Shown here piece after piece: positions 8,023 through 17,771 of a stretch of DNA of 64,000 nt. Every line of letters starts with the position of its first letter. Position 1 is the first letter of the stretch. This DNA comes from Methanomassiliicoccaceae archaeon UBA370 (GTDB lineage: Archaea > Thermoplasmatota > Thermoplasmata > Methanomassiliicoccales > Methanomethylophilaceae): contig DAUY01000002.1 of assembly GCA_002505345.1 (NCBI GenBank), positions 148,858-212,857 of the forward strand, read 5' to 3'. The translations under genes and the position numbers were made by a program. The notes beneath the pieces are model-generated. The model worked only from the letters and a program-made list of their open reading frames with translations, was not told where the DNA came from and ran no database searches.

Positions 8023-9015
8023 TCACGCACGGAATATGTGGTAATATCTTGTAAGAGAACCGTGGACCCTTTGCGGGAACAACTTCTCTAGTTTCATCTC
8101 CGAAGTGTCCATCTCATGGGGCAATACCACCCCCGCAGATCCACCGGGACGCAGGACGCGGGATATGGAAATAAAAGATCTGGCATATATGCGGTCAATG
8201 TCCTCGCCTCCAGTTTTTGTCGAACGTCCGTAGGGAGGATCGGTGGCAACCGCATCTATATCAGACCAGTGCTGGGATATTTCTCCGATGTCCATGACCC
8301 CGGTGCCGTGCAGCCTGAGCCCATAGAAATCCATGTTCTCTTCCGTTCCTGCCACCATCTGCGGGTCGAAGTCGGAGACAATGGCTTTCATACCCATCTC
8401 AGCAGCCTCGATGGCTATCCCCCCGGTTCCGCAGAAGGGGTCAAGAACGGTCCCCCCACGCTTTACCCCGGTCAGGTTAATTAGCGCTCTGGCATATTTA
8501 GGGTGCAATGAGATCGGGGAGAAGAACGGCCTCTCCCCCACTTTCCTTTTTTCGAAGAGGTCGGCCTCTGTCCTGTATTCTTCAATGAAAAGGTGCACCC
8601 GGTCGCTCATCAGCATCTTTACGACTATGTCCGGGTGCTTCAGGTCCACGCTGTTCTTCTTGGAGAACAAGGCACCCACTTCTCTGACGAGTTTCTGCGA
8701 ATCGACATCCTCCATCATTCCTTTGAATCTTTTCGCCTTTACCGCGAAGCTGCCGAAGGGAAGGTCGAAGGGAGCGAGGTCCGAGATTTTTTCAGGGTCG
8801 AAAGACCCAATATATCGTCCGATTCCGTGGGTAAGTGCCAGTCTGCCGGCAATAAAAGGTATGCTTTCCGGCGGCACGGCGAGTGCGACATAGCCAGGTC
8901 CCGATACGTAGACGATGCAGTCGCCGTCGGACTCGGCGAGCGAGCAGCTGACCGCTTCTGCCCTGGGCATTTCTCCGAGCTCGCCCGAAAGTTCAAAAAA
9001 ATAAATGGGGTTCAC
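8023..9015 (-). CDS. tRNA (guanine(10)-N2) methyltransferase, Trm-G10 type
   Basis: 330 residues from a GTG. The N-terminal half (to about 165) corresponds to the THUMP-containing RNA-binding region; the C-terminal half is a Rossmann methyltransferase with the SAM motif LDPFCGTGGIAIEAA near residue 190 and the N-methylation motif TDPPYG near residue 262. Archaeal members dimethylate G10 of tRNAs. Ends with a conserved Tyr/His-rich tail. It lies 17 bases downstream of radA and may share its transcript. Confidence 0.88.
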   Translation of the reverse strand: MNPIYFFELSGELGEMPRAEAVSCSLAESDGDCIVYVSGPGYVALAVPPESIPFIAGRLALTHGIGRYIGSFDPEKISDLAPFDLPFGSFAVKAKRFKGMMEDVDSQKLVREVGALFSKKNSVDLKHPDIVVKMLMSDRVHLFIEEYRTEADLFEKRKVGERPFFSPISLHPKYARALINLTGVKRGGTVLDPFCGTGGIAIEAAEMGMKAIVSDFDPQMVAGTEENMDFYGLRLHGTGVMDIGEISQHWSDIDAVATDPPYGRSTKTGGEDIDRIYARSFISISRVLRPGGSAGVVLPHEMDTSEMKLEKLFPQRVHGSLTRYYHIFRA

Positions 9016-9031
9016 TGGAACCCCATTGGTT

Positions 9032-9973
9032 TCAGTCCTTAATACCGTCTTCGGTGACCATGAAGACCGCCTCCCCCTCAGGAAGGTTCGGCGAATCGAT
9101 CAGCCTGGCTATCCTCTTTCCGGCTTTACCTTTGCGAAGATATATGCGGAAAGTGGCCGTGTGTCCGACGATGTTGCCTCCGATGGGTCTGGTCGGGTCT
9201 CCGAAGAACGCATCCGGCTTCGAGGAGACCTGGTTGGTGACCGCTATCACGGCATTATTCACGGTCGAAAAGTTCAGCAGGTCATGCATGTGCCTGTTGA
9301 GGATCTGCTGCCTTTCCGCAAGCGTTCCCCTGCCGATATATTCGGCCCTGAAATGCGATGTAAGGGAATCCACTATCAGAAGTCTGACCTTCAGTTCCTT
9401 TGCCAGCTCGAGGGCCTTCCCGACAAGGAGTACCTGGTGCTGGGAGTTGAACGCTCTAGCAACATGAATTCTCTTGAGTGTCGCTTCGGGGTCGAGGCCC
9501 AGATATGTGGACATCTGTATGATCCTCTCAGGCCTGAAGGTGTTCTCCGAATCGATGATGATGACATCCGAATCCAGACCGCCCATCTCTTCCGGCATGG
9601 TGGCGTTCACAGCAAGCTGGAAGCAAAGCTGTGACTTGCAGCTCCCGAACTCGCCGAAAAATTCTACGATGGACTGGCTTTCGAGTCCTCCTCCCATAAG
9701 CTCGTCAAGGGCCTTGGAGCCTGTCGTCAGCTTGGTTACAAGCTTGCGTCTTTCAAGTATCTCGTCTCCTGTTTCGAACCCACCGATGTCTGCGCAAAGC
9801 TTTGCGCCCTCGATGATGTCTGCCGCCTTTTTCTCTCCGATCTCGCAGAGTTCCGCAAGTTCTTTGGGAGGGGCAACAGCAATGGCCATCAGATCCGTGT
9901 ATCCTGCTTCGCGGAGTTTTTCTGAAATGGCTGGTCCTACTCCTGGTATGTCTTCTAGAGTTTTGGTGACCAT
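9032..9973 (-). CDS. radA: DNA repair and recombination protein RadA
   Basis: 313 residues from ATG 9973, preferred over the upstream TTG because GGAGAG sits six bases before it. An N-terminal helix-hairpin-helix domain ([15 protein letters not shown], residues 5-20) is followed by the RecA core. Walker B is LLIVDS, and the L2 region reads [19 protein letters not shown]. Oddity: the Walker A loop reads GEFGSCKSQ, with Cys112 where RadA and nearly all P-loops have Gly before the Lys (Lys113). The archaeal strand-exchange recombinase binds ssDNA and ATP as filaments. Its promoter region (9974-10092) is shared with a divergent membrane protein gene. Confidence 0.95.
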   Translation of the reverse strand: MVTKTLEDIPGVGPAISEKLREAGYTDLMAIAVAPPKELAELCEIGEKKAADIIEGAKLCADIGGFETGDEILERRKLVTKLTTGSKALDELMGGGLESQSIVEFFGEFGSCKSQLCFQLAVNATMPEEMGGLDSDVIIIDSENTFRPERIIQMSTYLGLDPEATLKRIHVARAFNSQHQVLLVGKALELAKELKVRLLIVDSLTSHFRAEYIGRGTLAERQQILNRHMHDLLNFSTVNNAVIAVTNQVSSKPDAFFGDPTRPIGGNIVGHTATFRIYLRKGKAGKRIARLIDSPNLPEGEAVFMVTEDGIKD

Positions 9974-10092
9974 TGGTATCTCTCCGACACTCAAACAGAG
10001 CGTCGATATTTAACCCGAAGCGTGAGGGGTCACCGATTTTTCCGAAAATGACACTATAAATCTTTATATCTAAGTTCCAGGATTAACACGGG

Positions 10093-10458
10093 ATGGCAAA
10101 GAAGAAACGGAGAATAAAGGAGGAGCCCGAAGAAACATACGAGTTCACTCCAACCGAGTTCGACGAGAAGGAGTTCATTCTCAAAGAACTATTCAACACC
10201 AAGGTGTTCTTTGTAGTCATTATGCTTTCCCTGCTTGCCGGTGTGATATGGGCTTTCACATACACGCTTGGCACACACATGTGGCTGGTAGGTCTCCTTG
10301 TATGCATACTTCTGATAGTATTCATGAAGAGGCTGCTGGCACTTTTCAAGGTGAGGGTCGAGATGATCGACGGTAAAAGCATGTTCGCCAATTACGCCAT
10401 GTACTTCCTGCTCGCGCTGGGGATAACTATTCTGTTGATCAACGCACCGTTCTATTGA
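10093..10458 (+). CDS. small membrane protein divergent from radA
   Basis: 121 residues. The first 35 are highly charged (KKKRRIKEEPEE), cytoplasmic by the positive-inside rule. Three hydrophobic segments follow, at about 37-58, 63-83 and 97-118. No known family. It has a clear ATG with a TATA-like TTTATATC about 35 bases upstream. It converges with the CCA-adding enzyme gene, one base apart. Confidence 0.65.
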   Translation: MAKKKRRIKEEPEETYEFTPTEFDEKEFILKELFNTKVFFVVIMLSLLAGVIWAFTYTLGTHMWLVGLLVCILLIVFMKRLLALFKVRVEMIDGKSMFANYAMYFLLALGITILLINAPFY

Positions 10459-10459
10459 A

Positions 10460-11785
10460 TCAGTTCTCCCAGCTCATCTTAGGGTCGAGAAGTTCTGTCA
10501 GCAGGTCCGCAGGGGTGCAGCGTATGGAATCCTCATGGTCCCTAATAGCCATGGTGTCAGGGTCCAGCTCCCTCCCGATCCCCGCTATCGCCGCCTCCTC
10601 GGAAAGCATCTCCTTTGCAGAGAAATACATCCTCTCGGCGATAACGTTCCAGCCGCCGTCCTCAATGAACGGCTCTCCGTATTCGTTGCTCTTCCATTTC
10701 TTAAGAAAAGAATCGGCGTTCGAGACTCCAACCGGCGGACCAACATGTTTGAAGGTCTTTGAAAGCAGGTCGCGTTCGAGCTCGAAGACTATCCTCATCT
10801 CGTAGGCGTCCATCTCGTGTACCGCCCTCAGGACAGTGAAATCGAACTCGTTCATCTTCCTGGCCAAGGCGTACTGGGTCTTCCAGAGCTGGGAATATAG
10901 GTTGTCCTCGACGACGTTCGGTCTCTTGAAAACGACGGTCAAAATGCGAGAGCCGTGGTGTTCGGCCTTGGCCCTGAGCTCTCCCTGTGACATCGTCGGA
11001 CGGTCGACAGGGAAAAAGAATCTCCAGTCCGGAGCCTGAAGATACGCTCTCGAGGCTACTATGAACAGCGACATGGTGTCCAGATGAACGGCCGAGGCCA
11101 CATTCCTCCTTGGATCGACGGGATCGTAGACGGTCATCGGGGCGACCGAAACGGGCCCTCTGCCCTCGATCTCGATGACGGTGCCCTCCCTCCACTCGGA
11201 CGCCGCCTCCAGAACCTTCCTGAAACTGCCATACTTGATGACCAGGAGCTCGCACAGATATCCCGAGAAACCGCGGGTGTTGGGCTCCGCTCCGTATGCG
11301 GCTATTCCCTTCATGAATTTCTTCAGCAGCCTCACGTCGTCTTTCTGCTCGGAACGGAGATGGGATCGCACATACTCCGTATGGAACGGCGTGCGGTCAA
11401 CCGAGGACTGCAGCTTCTTGGTGTTCTCAAGAAGATAACACGGGACCATGTCCACGTCCAGTCCCATGAACTTTCCGCGGGTGTACGGATGCTCGGAATA
11501 CATGCGAGTTCCGTGAAGAAGGTCCTCTCCTGCCTTCAGCCCTTCGTTCTCAAGTGTTTCGCGTGAGACTTCGGGAGGGAACAAGAGAAATATGTCGAGG
11601 TCCGGATCGGAGAGGAACGTATCCTTTGCATAAGAGCCGACAAACCTGACCTCTGTGGCCGCAAGGCCGTTTTCTTGGATGTATGCCTCGGCCTTCTCCT
11701 TCAGGTTCTTCGCCGCATCGGATATGCGTTCGATCTCCTGTTGCTTTGGCTTGATCTTTTCCAATACTTCCGACTCTACGCTCAT
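10460..11785 (-). CDS. cca: CCA tRNA nucleotidyltransferase, archaeal class I
   Basis: 441 residues from ATG 11785 (an ATG 18 bases further upstream is also possible). The nucleotidyltransferase signature GSYAKDTFLSDPDLDIFLLFP starts near residue 44, with the two catalytic Asp (DLD). The central tRNA-binding region and the tail domain PDWRFFFPVDRP are typical of archaeal enzymes. It adds or repairs the 3' CCA; it is needed here since tRNA-Leu in this window does not encode CCA. Length matches archaeal enzymes (about 440-450). Confidence 0.93.
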   Translation of the reverse strand: MSVESEVLEKIKPKQQEIERISDAAKNLKEKAEAYIQENGLAATEVRFVGSYAKDTFLSDPDLDIFLLFPPEVSRETLENEGLKAGEDLLHGTRMYSEHPYTRGKFMGLDVDMVPCYLLENTKKLQSSVDRTPFHTEYVRSHLRSEQKDDVRLLKKFMKGIAAYGAEPNTRGFSGYLCELLVIKYGSFRKVLEAASEWREGTVIEIEGRGPVSVAPMTVYDPVDPRRNVASAVHLDTMSLFIVASRAYLQAPDWRFFFPVDRPTMSQGELRAKAEHHGSRILTVVFKRPNVVEDNLYSQLWKTQYALARKMNEFDFTVLRAVHEMDAYEMRIVFELERDLLSKTFKHVGPPVGVSNADSFLKKWKSNEYGEPFIEDGGWNVIAERMYFSAKEMLSEEAAIAGIGRELDPDTMAIRDHEDSIRCTPADLLTELLDPKMSWEN

Positions 11786-11898
11786 TGACCCGGAAATCGG
11801 CATCCCACGTTTAAGGATGTCCCCGATTCCTGCAGTCGCTTCCCCGTATTTGCATTCATTTTGCCAAAACATTATAACCTGATAATCATCGTAAGGTC

Positions 11899-13230
11899 GT
11901 GTACTGTCCGCAATGCGGTTCCGTGAACGATGAGAATACAAGCTTCTGCACCAGTTGCGGCACTTTTATCAGCAGCGGCCCTGCCCCGTCGCGTCCCCCA
12001 AAGGCCGGCGGCAAGGCGAACGGGAATGCAGTCATCGCGATATTCGCCATCATCGCTGTTCTCTCCGCGGGAATCGTGGGATTTGCAGTTTGGACCTCTC
12101 CCGATGGAAATCCGTTTGCCGCCGACGAGTACATCCTATACGCCGACGGCGACGTCGGTTCGGGCTACATATCCATTATTTCCGACTCTTCGGACACGGA
12201 TCCATCCGACGGGTCGTGCAGCATCGTCCTCACGATGAACGCTAAAACACTGGGCACCTACAGCTGGGGCATAAGGTGCCTCGACGCCCCCCTTTACGTC
12301 TACGACGGTGTCGATACATACGAATATACGGGCCACAGCATGCCCGAGGGGGCGGTCCTGGGGGATGGCGGAAAAACCCTTGCCTGCACCCTTGAACCCG
12401 GACATTACTCTGTGACCGTCGAGGTAAACGGAAAGACCTACTCCGGAACATTCGTTCTCCAGGGAGAGGTGGTCAGGAGCTATTCCTGGACTTTCGACCC
12501 TACGTATTCGGACAATACATCATCATCCGTAACGTTCGATCTCGAATTCATCTTCCAGTACGGCGATTGTTTAGCGGCGGCCGAATACACCGGTGCGCGC
12601 GGAATCAGCGAAGTTCAGGATATCGAAGACCTCATAATACCGTTCGTTTCGGAGAACGAAGCGATCACCGAGCTGGAAAATCAGTTGAGGACACTGTACT
12701 ATGAAGAGACCGGGTTAACGCCCGCATCGGGAAACTACGATTACGCCTCGTACCTCCTTGCCTTCGTCCAGGAGGAGTTCAGTTATCCGACCGCGGAATC
12801 AGACGGCGAAGATTGGGGACCAGACGAGCTGCTTTATGGCAAAAGCGAGTACTGGGCGTTCCCTACGGAGACGATAATGCAGGGTGCGGGGGACTGCGAA
12901 GACACATCTTTCCTGTGCGCCATGCTGTTCAAGGCGGCCGGTTACGACGCGGCCGTGGCCCTGCTGCCGGGGCACGCGATGGCCGGCGTCGAGCTCACTG
13001 CGGACCCGTACTCCTACCATACTGCCAGCTACCTCGGCGAATACGAAATATATCAGACGCTGACCGTCGGCGGGGTTTCGACCACATACTACGGCTGCGA
13101 GACAACCACCGACTCTCAGTACCACATGGGTTACACCAGCGTCGAATACAACTACGACCCGCTCACAGATTATATGGATACCTATAGGGTCGGCATTCCC
13201 ACCGGTATGAACGGATTTTATCCCATATGA
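11899..13230 (+). CDS. zinc-ribbon, membrane-anchored transglutaminase-like protein
   Basis: 443 residues from a GTG (AAGG five bases upstream). An N-terminal zinc ribbon (CPQCG at 3-7, CTSCG at 17-21) is followed by a Pro/Lys linker, one transmembrane helix at about 43-65, and a large external region rich in Ser, Thr, Asp and Tyr. The C-terminal domain has a transglutaminase-like triad: Cys in AGDCEDTS (near 332) and His in LPGHAMAG (near 355), with a later Asp/Asn. Members of this group are thought to be cysteine proteases or peptide cross-linkers at the cell surface. Inner-facing zinc ribbon plus outer enzyme domain is common in Methanomassiliicoccales-like archaea. Confidence 0.75.
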   Translation: MYCPQCGSVNDENTSFCTSCGTFISSGPAPSRPPKAGGKANGNAVIAIFAIIAVLSAGIVGFAVWTSPDGNPFAADEYILYADGDVGSGYISIISDSSDTDPSDGSCSIVLTMNAKTLGTYSWGIRCLDAPLYVYDGVDTYEYTGHSMPEGAVLGDGGKTLACTLEPGHYSVTVEVNGKTYSGTFVLQGEVVRSYSWTFDPTYSDNTSSSVTFDLEFIFQYGDCLAAAEYTGARGISEVQDIEDLIIPFVSENEAITELENQLRTLYYEETGLTPASGNYDYASYLLAFVQEEFSYPTAESDGEDWGPDELLYGKSEYWAFPTETIMQGAGDCEDTSFLCAMLFKAAGYDAAVALLPGHAMAGVELTADPYSYHTASYLGEYEIYQTLTVGGVSTTYYGCETTTDSQYHMGYTSVEYNYDPLTDYMDTYRVGIPTGMNGFYPI

Positions 13231-14064
13231 TCACGGGGAGCTGTCCGGGATCCATTCTTCTTCGTAGACCCGGGCCTCGTGGAACACGATATCTTCGCCC
13301 ACGTCCATGACCGTCCTGTCGCGCAGGGCGATGGTAGTTACGCCTGTGGCCTTCTCTGTCTTCTCCGCCTGTTGCTCCGGACCTGTCCTGATCATCACTA
13401 TCCCCAGGTGAATGAAAAGGGCGACTTCGGGCCTGACCCTCTCGATGAAGGATATGGCCTGGTCGGTGCACAGGTGGCCTTTGATGCGCATGTCGTCGGG
13501 CGCTGTAACAGGAAGGATCAGCACCCTTGACCCGACATACTGATCCGCAATCTCCAGCGTATATTCGGTGTCGCTTACGTATGAGATTATGCCGTCGGGA
13601 GTGTGAAACCTGAATCCTATGTTGGTGGGGTCGCTGTGAAGGGACCGGCATATCTCGGTTTTGATGCCCTCGATCTCGACAACGTCTCCCGGTGATAGGA
13701 CGGTGCAGTCCTTTGCGATCCTCTGATGATATCCTGAAATGCAAGGCCCCAGCTCATTCTGGCCTTTCAGCACGGTAACGCTTCCGTAGATGTGCCCTCT
13801 CTTCTTCCATCCCCCGAAAGCGCAACCTTCGATCACAGATTCGGCATCCGCGTAGTGGTCGGGATGGGCATGGGAGATTATCACCGAATCCGTGCGTGTC
13901 AGATCGTATCTGATATTGCGCATCTGAGTCAATGCCCCGGGCCCCGGGTCTACATGGATTATGTCCTCGCCCCTCATTATGAGGAAACCTCCGGTGCACC
14001 GGGTCTGGTACATCGTAGTATGCCGACCGCCCCCGGTCCCCAAAAAAATAATGCGAGTCGACAT
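13231..14064 (-). CDS. metallo-beta-lactamase fold hydrolase
   Basis: 277 residues. The metal-binding motif HAHPDHYAD (residues 64-72) gives HxHxDH, followed by the next ligand region in SDTEYTLE and a late His in FIHLGI. N-terminal FLGTGGGRHTT resembles the RNase Z/PhnP branch of the superfamily, where such enzymes act on phosphodiesters. The exact substrate is unknown. It converges with the transglutaminase-like gene (stops adjacent) and is divergent from the deaminase gene. Confidence 0.85.
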   Translation of the reverse strand: MSTRIIFLGTGGGRHTTMYQTRCTGGFLIMRGEDIIHVDPGPGALTQMRNIRYDLTRTDSVIISHAHPDHYADAESVIEGCAFGGWKKRGHIYGSVTVLKGQNELGPCISGYHQRIAKDCTVLSPGDVVEIEGIKTEICRSLHSDPTNIGFRFHTPDGIISYVSDTEYTLEIADQYVGSRVLILPVTAPDDMRIKGHLCTDQAISFIERVRPEVALFIHLGIVMIRTGPEQQAEKTEKATGVTTIALRDRTVMDVGEDIVFHEARVYEEEWIPDSSP

Positions 14065-14144
14065 GTCCCGGGTTATGTCTTATGAATATATCCGTTTTTT
14101 GAAAACCGGAAAATGTTAAAGTCGAATAGAAGGTTACAACTTAC

Positions 14145-15434
14145 ATGATAACTGTTTTTCGCGGCGGATGGGTTGTTACCCAGAATCGTGACAGGGACGT
14201 ATTCAGGGGAGATGTGGCCGTCGAAGACGAGAAGATAATATACGTCGGGCCGAAGTTCGAGGGCTCCGCAGACCGGGAGGTCGACGCCTCAGGCGACGTA
14301 GTAATGCCCGGGATGGTAAACACCCATACGCATGTCGCGATGTCCGTGATGAAAGGTTCTCTGGACGACCTCCTATTCCCAGACTTTCTGAATGCCAGCT
14401 TCAGGATAGATGCCGACAGGACGGACGGAGATATCGATGTGGGAGCAAAGCTGGGGTGCATGGAGATGATCCGGGGGGGCACCACGACCTTCATGGACCT
14501 CTACTATTCGGAGGACGTCATAGCCAAGGCCGTCCGCGAGGCGGGGATACGGGGAGTACTCTGCTGGTGCGTGCTGGATGAAGACAAGACCACGCAGTCG
14601 GGAAATCCTCTGAAGAATTGTGCCAGATTTTGCAGTACTCATAAGGATATCAGAAAAATAGTGCCGGGAGTGGGGCTTCAGGGAGTGTACGCCTGCAACG
14701 AGGAGACATGCATCGGGGCGAAGGAGCTTTCCGACAGAGAAAAGCTTCCGATGAACTTCCACCTGTCGGAGACCAGAGGCGAAGTCAACGAGCACCGCAG
14801 ATCTACCGGAAAGAGGCCCGGCGAATGGCTCGCCGACCTGGGAGTACTGGGACACAGAGGGGTCGCGGCGCACTCCGCATGGCTGACCATGAACGAGGTC
14901 AGGCTCATGGGACAGGCAGGCCTTTCGGTATCCACGTGCCCCGTTTCTAACATGAAGTTGGCGACCGGGGGAGTGGCCCCGATACCGGAGTTCTGCTCCA
15001 GCGGAGTCAACGTATCCATCGGGACCGACGGTAACACAACCAATAACTCTTTGGACATGTTCTCGGAAATGAAGACGCTGGGACTTCTTCAGAAGTCCAG
15101 CAGATGGGACGCCAGGGTCGCCAAGGCGCAGGAGCTGATCGACTTCGCCACCATAAACGGTGCCAAGGCGGTGGGGATGGAAGACAGAATAGGCTCTCTG
15201 GAGCCCGGCAAATACGCCGATATAATAGTTCTCGACGGCAAGGACCCCAATATGAGGCCGCTTCTTCCCGAGAACATAATCGGGAACATCGCGTACTCGG
15301 CATCTTGCCTAAATGTGAAACATACGATGTGCCAGGGAGATCTGGTGATGGAAGACCGGGACATAAAGACACTGGATAAGGACTCCGTCCTGGCCGAGTC
15401 CGAAGAGGTATGGAGGCAACTGTGCCTGAGATGA
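14145..15434 (+). CDS. dadD: amidohydrolase, 5'-deoxyadenosine/SAH/MTA deaminase type
   Basis: 429 residues. Metal ligands are seen in NTHTHVAMS (HxH, residues 60-63), the HLSETRGE helix near 208 and HSAWL near 245, and the catalytic Asp in TDGNTTNN near 292. In methanogens this family deaminates 5'-deoxyadenosine, S-adenosylhomocysteine and methylthioadenosine to inosine forms, feeding a salvage route. The end of the gene overlaps the start of the PHP-domain gene, so the two are coupled. Which adenosyl substrate dominates cannot be read from sequence. Confidence 0.88.
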   Translation: MITVFRGGWVVTQNRDRDVFRGDVAVEDEKIIYVGPKFEGSADREVDASGDVVMPGMVNTHTHVAMSVMKGSLDDLLFPDFLNASFRIDADRTDGDIDVGAKLGCMEMIRGGTTTFMDLYYSEDVIAKAVREAGIRGVLCWCVLDEDKTTQSGNPLKNCARFCSTHKDIRKIVPGVGLQGVYACNEETCIGAKELSDREKLPMNFHLSETRGEVNEHRRSTGKRPGEWLADLGVLGHRGVAAHSAWLTMNEVRLMGQAGLSVSTCPVSNMKLATGGVAPIPEFCSSGVNVSIGTDGNTTNNSLDMFSEMKTLGLLQKSSRWDARVAKAQELIDFATINGAKAVGMEDRIGSLEPGKYADIIVLDGKDPNMRPLLPENIIGNIAYSASCLNVKHTMCQGDLVMEDRDIKTLDKDSVLAESEEVWRQLCLR

Positions 15435-16336
15435 CCCAGAGTATAATATTCGAAAGGCCTGACATGGCTTCGATCGCTGCTTCCGGGATGATGTGCGCGG
15501 ACATGCATTTCCATACTCATTATTCGGACAGCTATACACGGACCGAGGACGTCATACGGCTCGCCTTGAGAAAAGGAGCGGGAGTCGCAATAACGGACCA
15601 CAATCAGATAGGCGGGGTGCTGGATGCGGTGGAAATGAAGAGCGAAGCCCTGATCGTACCTGGAATGGAGGTTAGCACCTCCGACGGCCCTCACATTCTG
15701 ACTTATTTCTATTCGTGGAGGGACCTGAAATCTTTCTGGGACAATAACATAAAGGACAACATAAGATAGTGCCAGTGGATAGCTTTGAGGAACATGCCGA
15801 CCTCAAGGCTTCTGGACATTCTTGAGAACGAGAACTGCATCGTATCGGCAGCCCACCCCATGGGATACCTGGGTTCGAACAAAGGGTTGGAGGTGTGCAT
15901 CAGGAAGGACTACATCCCCGTCTCGGAGGCCAAGAGGCTCGACGCATTCGAGGTCATAAGCGGAGGGATCTCCCGCAAGTCTAACATCGCCGCATGCGAA
16001 TCCGCCTCCAGGTACGGCCTGGGGGTAACCGGGGGGACGGACGGACATCTCCTGAGAGAACTGGGAAACATAGTGACAGTATCAGACTCTTCCGACCTGG
16101 ACGGGTTTTTGGACAGCATCGCGAAAAAGAAAAGCGGCGTCATAGGAAAAGAGAAATCTCTCACGACCAAGGCGTTGATGGGACTGACCTCGCTAACGGA
16201 GTTCTGCAGGCACACCCCTTCCGTAGGTTTCGTACAGCTGGAACAGACCATGATGAACATCAAAAGGCATCGCAGGCCTCCGGAGGACAACGACGTCAGA
16301 GCTGACCGGCGGCAAGCCTGCAAAAGGCGATCTTGA
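15422..16336 (+). CDS. PHP-domain metal-dependent phosphoesterase with in-frame amber codon
   Basis: One continuous frame of 305 codons from GTG 15422 (GGAGG five bases upstream; ATG 15410 and 15431 are alternatives) interrupted only by TAG at 15767-15769, codon 116. Metal-site motifs lie before it (HFHTHYSD, TDHN, PGMEVS) and after it (SAAHPMG, GTDGH), and codons resume at once in frame. The complete active site therefore needs both halves. PHP enzymes hydrolyse phosphoesters, for example 3',5'-bisphosphates or histidinol phosphate; the substrate here is unknown. The gene overlaps the deaminase gene, suggesting nucleotide or adenosyl salvage. In a UAG-pyrrolysine organism the protein would be full length with Pyl116; otherwise it is a split or broken gene. 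It overlaps the convergent cardiolipin synthase gene by 41 bases. Confidence 0.78.
15767..15769 (+). other. in-frame UAG, candidate pyrrolysine codon
   Basis: TAG at codon 116 of the PHP-domain gene. The next codons are TGC CAG TGG ATA, and the frame stays open for 188 more sense codons carrying conserved PHP motifs. The only other TAG used at the end of a gene in this window is followed directly by TGA. Confidence 0.65.
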
Positions 16337-17771
16337 CAGAATCGATCCGCCTTTTGCCTTTATATTTTTCAATGGTGAATTCGACGCTCTGCTCCAGGTC
16401 CTTGAGGAACTCCTCGGACAGGAGTTCTCCCATCTCATGGGAATAGATCATAGCGTTGGTTTCGAAGTTCAGATTCATGCTGCGCTCGTCCAGGTTCGCG
16501 GAGCCGACCGAACAGTAATATGAGTCTGCCACTATGGCTTTTGAGTGCATGAACCCGTTCTTATAATGGTATACTCTGACCCCGGACTGCATCAGCAAAT
16601 TGGCGTAGAACAGGTTTGCCCAGTAAACTAAAGGATGGTCAGGTTTGTCAGGTATTATTATCCTAACGTCCACGCCCGAAAGGGCGGCGATCCTCAACAT
16701 TGACAATGCGGCCTCGTCGGGCACCAGATACGGGGTGTGGATATACAGCGTCCTCCTGCACCTGGTGAACAGCATCATATACTGGCCGTGGACAGGGCTG
16801 TTTTCTAGGACGTCGGGCCCTCCGGAGATCATCTGAACTATTTTATTCCCATTACCTGGCACATTCTTGTAGAAAATATCCTCGGTAGTTATGTCCACTC
16901 TTGTGGCGTATCTCCAATCGGTAAGGAACCTTATCTGCATCCCAAGCACCGCTCCGCCCTCGATCCTTACGCTGGTGTCCCTCCAGTTCCCCAGAGGTCC
17001 CTTTCCGATGTATTCGTTGCCGATGTTGTGTCCTCCGGTCCAACCGATCCTGCCGTCAACGACCATTATCTTGCGGTGGTTCCTGTTGTTCTTGCGGGGA
17101 GTGAGCATGCATGTGGCGCGGCTGTGGAACAGTGTGAACTGTCCTCCGGCCCTGACGAATTCCTTCATGCTCTTCTTGGGCCCCTTCCCGAAACCGTAGG
17201 CGTCGCACATCACGCGGACCTGGACCCCTTGTTTAAGTTTCTCCGTGAACAGGTTGACCAGGGCTGACCCCATTTCATCGTCCCTTATGATGTAGAACTC
17301 GAAATTGATGGTCTCCTTTGCGTTGCGGATATCATCGAAAAGGTCCCTGTAATAGTCCCGCCCGTCAGTGTAGACCTTTACTTCGTTGTCGTTGGTATAC
17401 CCATGTCCCATCCTTGTCATTGCGCCTATGAACTCGCTGCTTCCGGGGTGCTCCATCTCAAGGATGGAGCTGTCCATCCTGAGGCGGACCCTCTGGCCTT
17501 CAAGCGTCCTCTGTATTCTCCTGTCTTCGTGGGCTTTTGACCTGAACGCGTATTTGGAATAGAACGTCTGCCCGAAGAACAGATAAAGCACGAAACCCAG
17601 AGGCGGGAACAGCAACATGACCAGCAGCCAAAGCATCGTGCTCTTCGGGTTGGAACGCTCCCAAAACATCATCGTGAAGACGAAAATGAGGTTTATTGGG
17701 ATGATGAACAGCATCACGTCTCCCGACAGGCTGCCCGTGAGATAATCTCCAGGTATCACTATTCCGAACAT
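16296..17771 (-). CDS. cls: cardiolipin synthase-type phospholipase D family protein
   Basis: 491 residues. Two N-terminal transmembrane helices (about 19-38 and 45-67) are followed by two HKD motifs: [18 protein letters not shown] near residue 232 and [18 protein letters not shown] near residue 412. This is the bacterial-type cardiolipin synthase layout; in archaea such enzymes make glycerol-bridged dimeric archaeal phospholipids. The last 14 residues overlap the convergent PHP gene. Its start overlaps the end of the acetyltransferase gene by 13 bases, so both are expressed together. Confidence 0.92.
   Translation of the reverse strand: MFGIVIPGDYLTGSLSGDVMLFIIPINLIFVFTMMFWERSNPKSTMLWLLVMLLFPPLGFVLYLFFGQTFYSKYAFRSKAHEDRRIQRTLEGQRVRLRMDSSILEMEHPGSSEFIGAMTRMGHGYTNDNEVKVYTDGRDYYRDLFDDIRNAKETINFEFYIIRDDEMGSALVNLFTEKLKQGVQVRVMCDAYGFGKGPKKSMKEFVRAGGQFTLFHSRATCMLTPRKNNRNHRKIMVVDGRIGWTGGHNIGNEYIGKGPLGNWRDTSVRIEGGAVLGMQIRFLTDWRYATRVDITTEDIFYKNVPGNGNKIVQMISGGPDVLENSPVHGQYMMLFTRCRRTLYIHTPYLVPDEAALSMLRIAALSGVDVRIIIPDKPDHPLVYWANLFYANLLMQSGVRVYHYKNGFMHSKAIVADSYYCSVGSANLDERSMNLNFETNAMIYSHEMGELLSEEFLKDLEQSVEFTIEKYKGKRRIDSVKIAFCRLAAGQL

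Noticed and set aside
15770..16336. A separate gene starting at ATG 15785 for the second half of the PHP protein
   Set aside because: There is no ribosome-binding site before it, and it would lack the HxH and TDH metal ligands, which lie before the TAG.
17759..17761. TAG at the acetyltransferase end as a second pyrrolysine site
   Set aside because: The next codon is TGA, and the hexapeptide fold is already complete, so read-through adds nothing.
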